Source: Deroplatys truncata | Taxonomy: Eukaryota; Arthropoda; Insecta; Mantodea; Mantidae | Reading direction: 5' to 3' | DNA: 64,000 nt | Assembly (NCBI GenBank): GCA_030765065.1 | Contig: CM060990.1 | Coordinates: forward strand, 458,636,321-458,700,320 | In this document: one piece after another, positions 1 to 12,212 of the stretch | Position numbering within the stretch: the first letter of the stretch is position 1 | How the letters are laid out: every line of letters starts with the position of its first letter | Position numbers and translations under genes: made by a program | Notes under the pieces: model-generated | The model's input: the letters and a program-made list of their open reading frames with translations, nothing else | What the model was told of the DNA's origin: nothing | Databases searched by the model: none

Positions 1-2560
1 TTCTTTTTCAAGCTCTGCTAAATGCTTATATCTTTATCTAATTCATCTGTAAAGGTGGGTCTGTTAATTTTGTGCACTCTGCATTTTTTTCGTTTACACG
101 TCTTTTGCGTCATTTACGTTATGTGTGTTCTAACTGCACTAGTGACGGAGTATGTAATTCCTAGTGACGTCTTTTGCTTTTGAGCCCAACTCTAACATAA
201 ATATCTACATGGTGCAGCTGAAAGAGAAAACTTACATACTAAGACTATATATCTTACTACTAAATTCTTAGAATAATACATGCACCTGTAAAAAAATATG
301 TAAGGCTGCAACGGGTGGGTTTCTACATTGCATCATGACTGGGTCTACAAGGCGACTGGAATACTAAATGTACTAATGTGACTTTCATGCGCCACTTTCC
401 TTATCCACAATAGAGGGCGGTGGAGAAAACAAAATAATTACAGGTGAATTTATACATAGTGTGACAGAGTGGGAGAGAAAAAATTCTGAGGGTCATGCTC
501 TGCCGTTCCACCATTCTGTGGCGGTAACGTGTAACATCCCCTTGGTTATGCCAAGTTGTGACTCGGCAATGCTATCTATTTGGGGTGGTTTTTCCGGCGC
601 TGCTCCCCATTTTAGCGGCAACTCAATAATAATGGGGGGTGGCTACTGTACTTTAAGTCTACACATATTTTACTCCTGAACTATTCAGGTTAAGGGAATA
701 ACAAATCCTGATGTAAATCACTTTAAAAATCATGAAGCAAGCGGTGGTTGGCTCTGGTTAGAGTGTATGTATCATCTTGGTCCGCGGATTAACAACTAAT
801 GTGCCCCGGGTGAGTAGATTAAATGCTGCCGTGGAAGGGTAGGGAATGATGAGAGATAAGAGCGGGAGAAAAACATTGGTATTTTCGCCATAGGAGGGTG
901 CTATACTTAACTACCCATATTTACTATCCCCGGCAACCTTACCAATAACTATATCTGGCGCCTACACCAAAAATTGTACCAACCCTTGGAGTACTTAGCC
1001 CCCAGGGATGCTTACAACCAGGAGGGCCGTAATTTCAGATGGGGAAAAAGCAAGTTGGTAACGGGCCGGATATTAGGCAGCATGCATGGGGGATTGCGGG
1101 GAAGAGACCGAGTAATAACCCGGGGTTGTATCAAAAAGTAGCTACTGTATTTTCTATTAATTTACATGGTTGCTGGGGGTGAGGTTAGCACGAGTAGGAA
1201 CTTATGTCTAATGCATCTTACCTGAGCTTGAGGTTACCAATAGTTAAACGTTTAACTGAATCATGTCGGGGGTGACGTACCCTGTCGCTCGGAGCTTAGC
1301 CGTGCGAGAGATTCGGTTGTCAATGAGTGACCGTTTGTAATTTGAATGTTTCTTTACATATTATATATGTATGTTTGCCTCGGCTGCGTCAGTAGTAATT
1401 TGAAAAAACACGTATCTCTTAGCAGGGGTTGGTGCGGCTAAAGAATCAAAGCTTACACAAATTATAATTTGTTACTTCACTCCTTTTATTATTCCTTCTC
1501 ACGATTAAATAACACTTCACACACATATCCTACTGTCGAGCTGAGAGATTATTGTTTAATTGCACTTTTAACACGTAAACTTTAAATTATTCACGCTGTA
1601 ATGAATTTTTTATGTCTCACACTGAATACGTGTCGAACTGTTCGGGAACGCTGCCTAGTAGCGTCCGGTTGGGTACGCTGTCTTCTAGCGTCTGGCTTCT
1701 ACCGCCTAAATTTATACTTTTACTATATTTCAAGTCTCTATTTGGCTAATCCTACTCCAATAGAATGCTTTTATTTCCTTAAATTTTTCTAGTGGTTGAT
1801 TGGCTATTTATTAAATTTTTTTAAATATTACATTATTGTTCCAAGAATTACTAGTAGCATTATTAAACTTTCTAATTTATTATTGCCTCAAGGTTACCTC
1901 ATTGTTAGCTAATTGTTAGCAACTTTCGGTTTCTATTCTCACAGCTCCAACATTGTTAAATTACCTAATACATTCACATAACATTATTATACATGTACAT
2001 AATAAAACTAAGCATAATACAATGACTTGTTACATATATTTTATATATTGTGTTATACACATATTGCTTTTAGGCGGACTGTTATTATATTTTATATTAT
2101 ATAATCAGACTGATATTATTTAAGTGTTAAAAATACTGCCTCAAATTTCGCACGGAACACTTCAGCACAAATGTCGAAACAATCATATGTAACATTAGAG
2201 CTCAAAGGACGTTTAAAACACCATGTTAAACAGCCTGTAATTCAACGAAACACAAGGAACGTATGACATCATTAGAAAGGAAAACTGTGAGGAAGGTGGA
2301 ATTTCCACCTCCTCAGCTCCACACTATGCATCAGAATTTTTCGAGGATCTGTCTCATACACTAATAAGAGCGGATATTGCTTTCAGAAATATAAAGCTTT
2401 CGATGTAAAAGAAAAGACAATGTAACGCAGATTTCTGTATGTTAATGCCTTAATTAAATCACGAGGTAACCCTCTTGCACACTGTCAGTAGCTAAACATA
2501 CACAGCTTTTTTTTCTTCTAATACTCTTTAATTCTATTCTACCTGCTAGTGAAGAAAGAT
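1..2560. other. No gene recognised; AT-rich sequence
   Basis: I see no domain, RNA gene or element with matched ends here. The short open frames have no recognisable content. One 18-base stretch at 1269-1286 recurs in reverse at 4619-4636, which suggests a shared fragment of an unidentified repeat. Confidence 0.5.
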
Positions 2561-2564
2561 GTAC

Positions 2565-2755
2565 AGTCTTCAAAAAAATCATAGGAAATAAGGGAAAGGA
2601 AATCCATGCTAGATGAGAAACCACCCCAGCATTTGCCTTGCTAACCAGGGAAATCCACAATAACCCATGGTCGGAGTCACCAGTCCCAGGAATCGAACCG
2701 TGGACCTCCCGCATACGAGCCTTGCACGTCACAGCGGAACCAACTCGCTCGGTGA
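2565..2755 (-). mobile_element. tRNA-derived SINE, minus strand
   Basis: On the minus strand a tRNA-like head carries an A-box-like GCGAGTTGGTTCC (2737-2749) and a B box GGTTCGATTCC (2689-2699), matching the Pol III internal promoter consensus GGTTCRANNCC. A non-tRNA body follows to about 2570. This is the standard layout of a tRNA-derived SINE, transcribed by Pol III and moved by a partner LINE. The tail and target duplication are not clear, so the ends are approximate. Confidence 0.65.
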
Positions 2756-2954
2756 GTAATTACATAACATATATTATTTCGAATCTAGAAATAACTCTTC
2801 GTAATGCTGTGCGAAGCTCAGGGCCGAATATTCAAACCATTTTCTGCAGACTTCATGTAATTAATGCATGATGGGTAAGAATACAGGCTTTGAGGCTGGT
2901 ATGCGAGTAGAAAGATAAAGGACTCATTCGTTGGAACACTGGCTGCCTTATGTG

Positions 2955-3445
2955 ATTGGATTGGATTGTGAAGCGGAAGGGATTCGGCACCGATCCAGGA
3001 ATGAAGATATTGTACTGGCGCCCCAAGAGAGCGCGCCACCGGGTGGCCGGAACCATGAGTAACGGCACAGCAATGACAGTGTCCCTACACTTTCCAGATA
3101 TACACGCCCCGGCAGCAAGGACAGGCAGACATGGCACCCCGCCCCATACAGGATCAACGCCCTCCCCCAGAGGGCGGTCCTTCTACCCCGGCAACTAGCC
3201 GAAGTCCGAGGGACGGAGAAAGTTCACAGAGAGCATACTTTGTCCCTGCCTCGCTGCACCGAAACACCATCGCCTACACTGCCAACCCTGAAATAGACCA
3301 AACGGGGTGAGGGAGGGATGAAATGGAGGGACAGAAAATTCAGATGATCAAATAAACGTCTCCAACATTCGCCTGACGACTTGGGAAAATCCCATAAAAG
3401 CCCACTGGTCACAGTCGAGTCACCACACAGTGATAAATAATCTTC
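2955..3445. repeat. GC-rich island, possible repeat fragment
   Basis: This stretch is markedly richer in G and C than its surroundings. It has no convincing coding content; overlapping short frames on both strands are a by-product of the base composition. It could be a SINE or LINE 3' fragment, since it resembles no host gene I know. Nothing in the window repeats it. Confidence 0.25.
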
Positions 3446-4437
3446 AATACATTCAAACACAGATCATTAAATATGGATAGGGTGAAGTTAATCACTTTGC
3501 ATTCATCAAATGAAATTTTAAGATTGAATGAATTCAATTGAAAATTGAATAATTGAATAGACCGTGCAAAAACATTCAATACGCATTCTTGGAGCAATCT
3601 ATATCCTTTACTCCTGTGTTCCATTGTAGCGTACACTGTAGGTATAAAAATAACCAGTGCTGCTTACATTTACACACTTTTAATGGTTTAGTGCAGTTTA
3701 CACTGTGGATTAGAGGGCGTCAATGCAATGTACAATCTCCCGTCTAAACACATTGTCCTGCAGTCTAGCCCACAAATTTCAATGACAATGTTTGGAGAGT
3801 TTCCAGCCTAGTCAACCCAAACGTCATTAAATGAATGCCATTCACATGCTGCAACAATGTTGCAAATTATAATGGTTCTCATATATTCAATGATGTGTCC
3901 TGCCAAAATTAATGTATCACATCAACACGAAGGCATGTATTTTAAACAAAAGATTAATTTAATTCGCAACATTTTCATAGGGATGAGAAACTTTCGAACT
4001 TTACTGTGCTTCAGACAACCTGCAAGAATATATTTTGACAATTGTATACTTACAACTTTTAGATTAGGAAGACTACTAACTTTACTTGTAAAGATTTGTT
4101 TTCAATAAACGTTTTGTTCTGTTTAAGAATATATTTTTATTACCTTACTGCCAATTAAAACTAAACTTATAATTTCATTTAGGAATGTATCAATATTAAG
4201 CTTTCTTGAAATGTCATAATATTTATTGCGCCTGACCACTTTGAATACCAACAAAAAATTGCATACTGAAATACACAGGCAAACACGACCAGAATGTTAA
4301 GTGCTCGACCGATTGCGCAAGACTATTTAAAAGCTTTACATTCAAAACAAGCTAATTTAATTTAAAAGGTTAATTGATTATACCTTTTGAAACATCGAAA
4401 GAAGGGTTTTAATCAAGAAACTTGTTGCTGGCCTCTC
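3446..4437. other. No gene recognised
   Basis: AT-rich sequence between the GC-rich island and the TTAA-flanked element. No motif or inverted ends found. Confidence 0.4.
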
Positions 4438-4639
4438 TTAAGGGAGATGTAACCGGTTTTGTATGGTTTAATATTAGCTAATACATACTATTTGTTATTA
4501 CAAGAGATATTATGTTTAAGTGTTGTTTCCGACGCAACGCAAATTTCTTGGACATTCGGGGGAACTTGTTCCCACCAAGTGATGACTGCATTCATATATT
4601 AGCTGAAAACACCCTGTGGACAGGGTACGTCACCCCTGA

Positions 4640-4905
4640 TGTTAATCGATACGGTTGGCCCAGGTCGTTAAGGCACGGAGTCGTGAACGGGAGGTCTGGT
4701 GGTTCAAATCACCTCAGGACCGGCCACCCTGATTGAGGTTATTTTAGGTTTTCCTCTGTCCTCATATATGGCAAATTCAAGTTAGGTACGCTAAACCAAG
4801 CTCCGGAATGTTTCGCAATTATCATTTCATTTCATGTATCATCAGTGTCCACCGCCTGTGATACCGTGTGCAGCAAGTTCCGGTGTTAAACCTACTCAAA
4901 AAAAC
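4640..4905 (+). mobile_element. tRNA-derived SINE, family A, plus strand
   Basis: A tRNA-like head has a B box GGTTCAAATC at 4701-4710, inside a short T-arm-like stem (GGTGG/CACC). A body follows that shares phrases with the SINE at 37995-38265: a TGAGG...TTTTCCTC stretch, a 'cctcatat-tggcaaa' stretch, 'tttcatt-a-atATCA' and an end near GTGTTAAAC. The two copies therefore belong to one family. Three or four A follow the body. Confidence 0.65.
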
Positions 4906-5112
4906 TCATGTTAGGATGGCGATCGAAAGAAGGCACCTATTGGTCCTTCCGTGAACTTCCAACTTGTTGGCCTTGGCAATACTTCGCATGCGCCGGTCAA
5001 AGATTAAGGCCTAGAATGGGGCAAACTAAAATCGCCACCCCTTACCCGGGAATGGAATCAAGGACCCCCTGATCGAGATCCACGAAAGGAAGCACTAAGC
5101 TACACAGTCGCC
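4905..5112 (-). mobile_element. tRNA-derived SINE, family B, minus strand
   Basis: On the minus strand, GTGTAGCTTAGTGCT (5091-5105) fits an A box and GGTCCTTGATTCCATTCCC (5048-5068) a weak B box. A body runs on to about 4905. It sits tail to tail with the plus-strand SINE just before it. The B box is degenerate, so the copy is probably old. Confidence 0.5.
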
Positions 5113-5821
5113 CTTATGTTGAAATGTTGGATGCATAGTAACTGTTAAGTAATAACGGTTTGTTTTTGCAAAGGTATACATTTACATTTGAAGGGAATTT
5201 AAAAGGTCTAATAAACGTTACTTAATAGATACCCTTTCCTGTGATACCTTTGAGGATATGAGTACAAAATGTTATCATAACATTATGAAATATTGCTAAA
5301 GTGAAAATTGAAATTATTATTTAGAGTGGCATTTTGCGAAATTATAGTCATTTTTAATGAGGGGAGAAACGTGTTTGTTCTGCCAGCTAATTCATTTAAA
5401 AGAAACTTTCTAAGAATAACATATTTTAGGGTATTTTGCTTATCAAGTAAGAATAAGGAATTTGGCAGAATCCTTGTAAAATTTAAATGGTCATAAAGAA
5501 AAATTCACCAATAGTTTCATAAAACGCAAGTTTTAAGAAATGAGCATTAAAGTATAAGTATTTAACTTGCTATGTGCCATCAAATCATAAGCAGTCCTAT
5601 AAGGAACTATAAATTAGTTTAAAACTCAATATGCCCCAATTAAGCAGATTTCACAAAACAGACACCTATATTTGAAATAAAATTCAAAATAACCTTAAAA
5701 ATTGCGTAAACAGGGCCCGGCTATTATATTCAGTCCCAGCTGTTTAATAGATTCTATATCACTTTTCAAAGTCATGTGCTGCTAGAACCCGCAGATACGA
5801 CAAAAATCCCTTAAACGTTTA

Positions 5822-7122
5822 CGAGGCGTACTTTTAAAGTAAGTACCGTTTTAATATTTTGCCGCTGTAGCGCTGCAGTCGCGATTTTGAGCATGCGTGA
5901 TAAATTCCTCCATTCATTAGGAGGCCAGTCGCAGCTGTGAGCGATCGTCACTTTGTGCTTTTCCGTTGTTAGAGCGTTTCAAAATGTTCAAAACAATCGA
6001 GCGACCCGCCGATGTGAAGTCAGATAAGTGATTCGTTTATTGAATGCGAGAAATGTTACGCCAGCAGACATTCACCGCCAATTGTGTGAGGTTTATGGAG
6101 GAACAATAATGAGTGATAGGATGGCGAGGAAGTGGGTTAGACAGTTTAACGAAGGTCGTGAAAATGTGCATGATGAGCCACGGAGCGGCCGACTGTCTGT
6201 GATCACCGATTCGGTGCAAGCTGTGGAAGAAAACATTCGCTAGAACAGACGTTTCACCATATCGGTGTTGTCTTTGCATTTTCCTCAAATTTCAAGGTCA
6301 GTCCTCTACAACATTGTGGCAGAACGCTTAGGTTTCCGAAATTGTGCTCAAGATGGATGCCCAAAAATCTTACTGATGAGCACAAGAACAAGCGATCTGC
6401 GCTGCACTGGCTTTTCTCACGCGATATGCTGAGGTAGGCGATGATTTGCTAACGTAGGTACATCTTGACAGGTGAAGAGACATGGGTGTCTCACGTCACT
6501 CCTGAATCAAAGTAACAACAATCCTTGGAATGGAGGCACACAACATTCCCCATGAAGAAGAAATTTAAACACGATATCCACTCGCAAGATGATGTGCACA
6601 GTTTTCTCGAACAGACAAGGTGTTTTGCTGGTTTAATTCTTGCCCAGGAATGCGACAATCAACAAAAGACGTTGAGTCACTACGAAAGCTCCGTAATGTA
6701 ATACAGAACAAAAAGCGTGGAATGCTTTCGCGTGGAATCCTTTTGGTTCATGACAATGCCCGGCCATATACAGCCAAATAAACTTAAGATCTGATCGCAT
6801 AATTTGGTTGAGAGCAATTCAATCACCCTCCCTGCGGTCCTGATTTGGCACCAAGCGATTTGCATCTGTTTCTTCATCTGAAGAAATTCCTTGGCGGAAA
6901 ACATTTCAACGACGATGATATGAAACAAGAAGCGCAGACTTGGCTTTCATAACAGGCGGCATCATTCTTTGACGAAGGCATAAAAAAGCTGGTTTCCCAT
7001 TGCGAATAATGCTGGTGACTATGTGAAGAATAAGGTGTAAGGTAATGAATGATCATAACGTATTTGGAAAATAATTCTCTGTTATTTTCTAAAAAATTAT
7101 TGGTACTTTAAAAATACGCCTC
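5822..7122 (+). mobile_element. mariner-family DNA transposon, decayed
   Basis: Terminal inverted repeats begin CGAGGCGTACTTTTAAAG at 5822 and, read on the minus strand from 7122, TGAGGCGTATTTTTAAAG. TA lies outside each end (5820-5821 and 7123-7124), the target duplication of the family. The length of 1.30 kb is normal for a full-length mariner. It is nested in the TTAA-flanked element. Its ends resemble those of the foldback copy at 46049, so both belong to one subfamily. Confidence 0.9.
5984..7041 (+). pseudogene. mariner transposase (DD34D), inactivated
   Basis: The transposase would cut and rejoin the element at TA sites. The N-terminal helix-turn-helix is clear: ADIHRQLCEVYG near 6058-6095, then ARKWVRQFNEGRENVHDE and SGRLSV. 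The catalytic stretch has LTGEETWVSH near 6466, where the usual first aspartate (GDETW) is glutamate. It is followed by LVHDNARPYTA near 6740-6780 and PDLAPSDLHLFLHLKKFLGG near 6838-6900. Thirty-four residues lie between the last two aspartates, as the family requires. The probable start MFKTIERPADV (5984) is out of frame with the helix-turn-helix, and several stops follow (for example the TAG at 6241). The copy is dead. Confidence 0.85.
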
Positions 7123-7181
7123 ATATATACCGTTATACCAGAATCTAACTGTTGAACCCAAGCCGGTTACATTCTTCTTAA

Positions 7182-9480
7182 GAGTGCCAATATACATAAA
7201 AACTTGGTGATTTTCAGGGGTTTTTATACATACATTCCCACCTTTTGTCACATACACCAATAGGTAGATTAAAGTGCGTGTTGTTACGAAACAACTTATG
7301 GAGCTAATTCAGAGGTCTTGAAATATCCAAGAGGCTTAGTTCGCCTCTTATCATCTAGACATTTTTACCCCAAGAAAAAAGTGTTTCGAGTTCATTGAAG
7401 TTGCCGTATAACCAAGAGCGGAAAGCAATAATGCTTGTGAGCAGAATGTTAAATCGCCGTTGGTTGAGTTCTGAAAGAATAATCTGCAACATCTCCCAGT
7501 TATGAGCTAGGGAAGTTGGGAATATCTCGAGTAAGCAACAGTACACTGTAATAATTGAGGCAGCGACTCCCTCTCTGGCTTATATTCCTGAGAGGAAGTT
7601 ACCCTCTACTTATACCAAAACAGGTTCTCTCTCCTTCTTTGCTTTCTTTCTTCAGAAACTGGGCAGATCACAGGCAACATTCTGGGGTGGAGGTGAAAAG
7701 GGTTATTAGCCTAGCAGACAACGTAGCAGTATTGCCTAAAGGCATATTTGTTCGCTGGTCTGCAAATATTTCTCTCTAAATATTTCCAGAGACCCTTATA
7801 TTAAAATTCCCGATACGCTTCTTCAGCGCACCTTTTAATCTCTCTCCTTATTACTTGAGTGTAACTCCCTTTCTTCTCGAGAATGATTACTGCTCACGGA
7901 ATTAACAGCTGAAGATCTCAGCCGAAAGGAACTGTTAGTATGTACATAGTTTTAAATAGTAGTGGATGTTGTACGGAAGTACAAGTACAAACTTGGCTAT
8001 AACAACAACAACAACAATAATAATAATAATAATAATAATTTTTGAACTTCTAAAACATTACATGTGTTGGACCACACACTGAAATTGGCTCTGGCCACTG
8101 TTCAGGTGGGCAACTCATTATACATTAATAGTTTAGTTCTTATTTATATATTGTAGATTATTTCTCCTTTCCTATTCTAGCAGTCCATTTCCGTTTACTT
8201 TTTCTAAATATTTCCCTATGTTCTTACAGCTTTTGTCTATAATTTGGTTTATGTCAATTTTCTTATTCATTCTTAATTATAAACTTTCTTTTCTCCAAAT
8301 CTCAATTTCCCTACATTCAAATACTATAGGTATGTGTTGTGCTTACATCCTCCCCCACAACGGGCAATCGCCTTATGGGTAGTCATTTCGTTGAGCTTTT
8401 AACCTCCACACAGCTGCTCTTAGCCATGCTATGCCCCTCCTCTGTCTTAATTGGTCTTGTCTATATAGCTCTCTTTTCCCCAATTGTTTTTCATTGAAAC
8501 ATAGAATTCTATGATATCTTCTCGATTAGCTGAATGAACAATTTTGGTATCTCAAAATCTTCATACGTTCTTCTTGTGCCTTTCCAAAAGCCTTTATTAT
8601 TTGTTTCTATTTTTCTACAGATATTTCCCAAGCCATTATTTTCTAAATCGTTTGTCTACCCGTACATTGTACAGTTATTTCTTGGTATTTTAAACATTGT
8701 TTTAACAAATTATTATTATTATCTAAATTCAGGTTCCTTTAGCAGTATAACTGGGCTATAGGTGGCAACTTGATTTTGTTTGATGCTCAGTTGCGATGCC
8801 GCAATACAAAGCATTAATGTATCGATAATAGATTATGTACACTGATTGAATTAAATTATGGGCCCACTCTTACAGCTATGTTCAGAGTGCCCTACGCGTT
8901 AACATTTCTGACCTCTTCGACTCGGAATAGGATGTCAAGATAGGTATGCGCGTTAGTGGTAATCTTACTAAATATCTTAATAATTGAATGATTAAAAGTG
9001 TTCCCTCTCATTGTTAAGGCACCTAGTTCAAATCGTTATATCTCAGCTGTTCTTCTCTGAATAACATTATAGTCGTTCTTTTCAAAATCAATAGGACTGT
9101 TTTTTTTGTTAAAAAAGGTGAAAGGGGATATACCACATATATATACACACATACCTATATATATACATATACATATAGACACATAAATCAATATCAAACA
9201 AGAATTGTACATAATAATGTAATTCATGAAGAAAGATGTTAGAATATTTAGCAGCCAAGAAACGTACAAAGCAGATTGTAACTTAGATAAGTAAGGGACG
9301 GGCAAGCTAGCTAATTCCAGGTAAAAGTTACTTCTAGGTAGAGTCCACCACCTTTCACCAAGCTAATGAGTAAGGAACTTGAAGCAATAACCAGAAATAG
9401 AAAGATACAGAAAGGAAAGAGACAGAGATATCGAATCTGCTTCCGGACGCGTCACTGGGCGCGTGTGCGAAAAGTTTTGG
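7182..9480. other. No gene recognised; simple repeats inside
   Basis: AT-rich sequence with a (CAA)n-(TAA)n run at about 8003-8038 and TA/CA-rich low-complexity sequence at about 9130-9185. No domain or element ends were found. Confidence 0.4.
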
Positions 9481-9800
9481 AGCAGAATATTTTCATACAT
9501 AATAAGGTAACGCGGTCTGAGGACTAATTAGAAATGTCGTTACATTCTAAGGCGCGAAGGTGAGCGTCACTAAATTTGGGTATAAAAGGGGGAAGAAAGC
9601 CCAGATTTCCACTCTCTTATAGAATCTCGTCGACACACAGTGATACTCCCTGGACGACGGATGCACGTGTCTGCATATGGGTGAGAAGCGTGTGAAGTTA
9701 GACTAGGCTTCTAATTTATTATTATGGTGTGGATTGTTAAAGATGGCCGCCCATAAGTATTTTATTGATAATAAACCACAGTTTAAGGGACCTGCAGTGT
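9480..9800 (+). repeat. Possible LTR-like promoter and poly(A) segment
   Basis: TATAAAAG lies at about 9581 and AATAAA at about 9769, with a GC-richer leader between them. That spacing and order fit the U3/R/U5 part of an insect LTR fossil. No matching second LTR, TG...CA ends or target duplication could be established, so an ordinary host promoter remains possible. Confidence 0.25.
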
Positions 9801-10031
9801 ATTTTAATTCACTGAGACCAGTGAAATTAGTTAGATAGGTAATTTATTACGAATGGAGAAATCGTCAGACCTTGAGCAGAGGCAGCAGGAAATCAGAACA
9901 CTGTAGCAGAGGGCATCAACCAAGAGGACCAACGATTTCCCACTACAAAAGTCGCCCAACGTTTTCCCGTTACAAAGGAGAAAAGATGAAAATAAAAGCA
10001 CTCAAATTTTCTGGTCTTTTATTTATGTATA

Positions 10032-10032
<1 letters not shown>

Positions 10033-10072
<40 letters not shown>
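10033..10072. repeat. (GT)n microsatellite
   Basis: Uninterrupted GT dinucleotides, about 20 units. Confidence 0.95.
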
Positions 10073-10073
<1 letters not shown>

Positions 10074-10130
10074 GATGTAGTTTGTCTTCCCCAAAAATGC
10101 AGAAAACCAAACACGGATGAAAGCACTGGA

Positions 10131-10151
10131 CTATATATATATATATATATA
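10131..10151. repeat. (AT)n microsatellite
   Basis: Short TA run directly before the first THAP transposon copy. Confidence 0.9.
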
Positions 10152-11968
10152 TTTATGTTTAATGCTCAGCTCGCGGTAACGGCATGAGTCTAGCATCGCG
10201 CCACGCTACTTATATTACTTGCATAGTTAGCCTTGCGATGAATTTAATTCTGTTGTTATTTTCGATTGTGTAACAGATTTCCTTTCCTAGTTTTCCTTGA
10301 GGTGTAAGTACGTAGTGCTTATGGTTATGCAAATAACTCCGGCGTAAACAGAAACGTTGGTTATTACTCATTTCCTGATACAGGTAATAATTTACATTGT
10401 ACAAATGTGTTGCTGCTAAGAAACGCAAAAGCTTTGTGCCAAACAAAAATGCTAGAGTATGTAACTGATTTTAATGAGTCGGTTGTTATAAAAATAAGAA
10501 TAATGAAGAACGAGAAATTCAAAAGTTCTAGACTGAAACATAATGTGGTGCCTTCGAAATTTTTAGGACTAGAAGAATAACTTAAAAAAGAAATTAAAAT
10601 TTTCTTAAAAGAAAGCAGGTGCTACAGCTAGTCGATATTTCAGCAAGCAATTGTCAGCAATAAAGTGGCACTAGTTTCTGAGTCTTTAGACGTGGAGTTG
10701 AAGATGATGGGATTGATAGGAAAACTGAAACTTTTAGTGCTATAATCATCGCTTGTGTGAACCAGAGTTTAACCGATGAGGAGGGCAAATCTTCAGCTGT
10801 AAATGATGTCGATTATAAACCGAATGAATGTTTGAGCGAATCCGGTAAAGGTGGAGAAAAGATGAAGCAGAAGTTGTAGGTCTCTCCAGAAAATATTATT
10901 TTGCCTTAGTATATGTAAATGATCTCCTTACGCTATGTGTGGGTGTGATGTGTTGAGTGAGGAAAAACTTAAAAACATGAACTGGCTATGTAAGAATTTC
11001 ACACTTGTGCAGTATCATAAAGAATGCAAGATTTTAAAGTGCATTACACGTATCGATCCATTTAATCATATAGGAAATCTTGAATCATATAACAACGAGC
11101 GCTGAGCTAAGTCCAAAACAGCACATTTTTCATTTCTTATGTATATCAGATTAGTGATACCTGCTCTAGATCATAATTTTCCCCAAGAGAAAAAAATAGT
11201 GGGCAGTTCCGTGGAGTATTCTAAATCGGCTGGAAACTGGGTGTATAAGAAGAAGTATGGGGACACAACATTGTAACACAGATAATGAGTAAAGTAAATG
11301 GACACAAGAAATTTCAATACGAGTACGTTGTACCAGGAGTTACTGACTAGCGACATGCCTTGTAATATTGGCTCACTTCAGAAAATTAAACCTAATAAAC
11401 AGAATATGGAACGCTGGTACTTCTCTCAATTTGGATTACATTTGTGAGAAAACGGTGAAAAAAAGAATGAAATGCGTAAATAATGAGACAAATTCAAAGA
11501 AGTGTAGTTTTAAAGCATGGATATTTAAGGCACTACAGTGTCTACACATTGCTGTTGAAACTTAACGCAACATAACGCTATGACTGATCAGCTGCTTCGG
11601 CAGAAGATGCGTGCTACAACATAGCTGCCTAGCCGTATGACGTCACCACCGTGCTCTGCCAGTGTGGAAAACACCCTGCAAATCCTGAACGGTAAGTCGT
11701 ACATTGTTCCGGTTTTCACCTTATTATTTGCACAATCGAAGATTTTGTAGAGTCACAGAGGTGGCGAAGACGGGACTCGCGAGTCATTTTGACTCGTAGG
11801 CGCTGTTCCCTCTCTGCCACTGTCCCTTTGTTTTTCACATGCTGCTGAGTGATGCAGTGCATGTTGCATATTTGGTGACTCGCGGAAGGAAGGCGTTTTC
11901 GCCACTCTTGTTGTAGACTATTAAATAAAACAGACAAGTAAATTTTTGGCTCAGTAGGAGGACTAGAC
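10152..11968 (+). mobile_element. THAP-domain DNA transposon, copy 1
   Basis: This copy is collinear with the copy starting at 12055 over nearly its full length, from 'TTATGTTTA-TG-TCAG' near 10152 to 'TTTTT-G-TCAGT' near 11960. Coding remnants include a THAP-like segment (about 10280-10580) and a C-terminal segment 'CTCTAGATCATAATTTT...' at 11164 onward, out of frame in several places. The copy is uninterrupted at the site where copy 2 received a mariner, and is itself split by a 159-bp MITE at 11752-11910. The superfamily is Kolobok-like or P-like (both use THAP domains). Terminal repeats could not be fixed, so the ends are approximate. Confidence 0.65.
11752..11910. mobile_element. hAT-like MITE with 7-bp direct repeats
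   Basis: The insert is bracketed by TTGTAGA at 11745-11751 and 11911-11917. Its ends are imperfect inverted repeats, TCACAGAGGTGGCGAAGACG and, from the other strand, CAAGAGTGGCGAAAACG. The paralogous site in the second THAP transposon copy (about 18222-18235) lacks the insert. Size, end sequence (CAGAGGTGGCGAA) and duplication length point to a non-autonomous hAT element. There is no coding capacity. Confidence 0.7.
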
Positions 11969-12212
11969 TAAAATTTTAAAATATAAAAAATTCTGAGCAC
12001 GTTGTTGAAAATCGTGTCGTTCAACGAGTACTCGTTTTCATTTTGGAAGCACTTTTATGTTTACTGTTCAGGTCTCGGTGACGTCATAAAGCTAGGACCA
12101 CGCCAAGCTACTAATCGTCACTTGCACGTCTTGCGTCGCATTTAATTGCTGCTATTTTGTGATTGTTGGACAGTTTTCCTTTCGTAGTGTTCTGTGAAGT
12201 ATAAGTTCAAGA

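Larger units (their letters stand above)
4442..7177. mobile_element. TTAA-flanked DNA transposon shell with later insertions
   Basis: The ends are inverted: GGGAGATGTAACCGG after TTAA at 4438-4441, and on the other strand GAAGAATGTAACCGGCTTGG before TTAA at 7178-7181. A TTAA target duplication is known for piggyBac and Kolobok-type elements. No transposase of its own remains visible. The interior is filled by two SINEs (4640-5112) and a mariner (5822-7122), so the original element was short and probably non-autonomous. Only about 15 of the first 20 end bases agree, so this is an inference from ends plus target site. Confidence 0.5.

Noticed and set aside
9036-9305. Minus-strand frame of 89 codons with cysteine and isoleucine repeats
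   Set aside because: It reads through TA/CA-rich low-complexity DNA.
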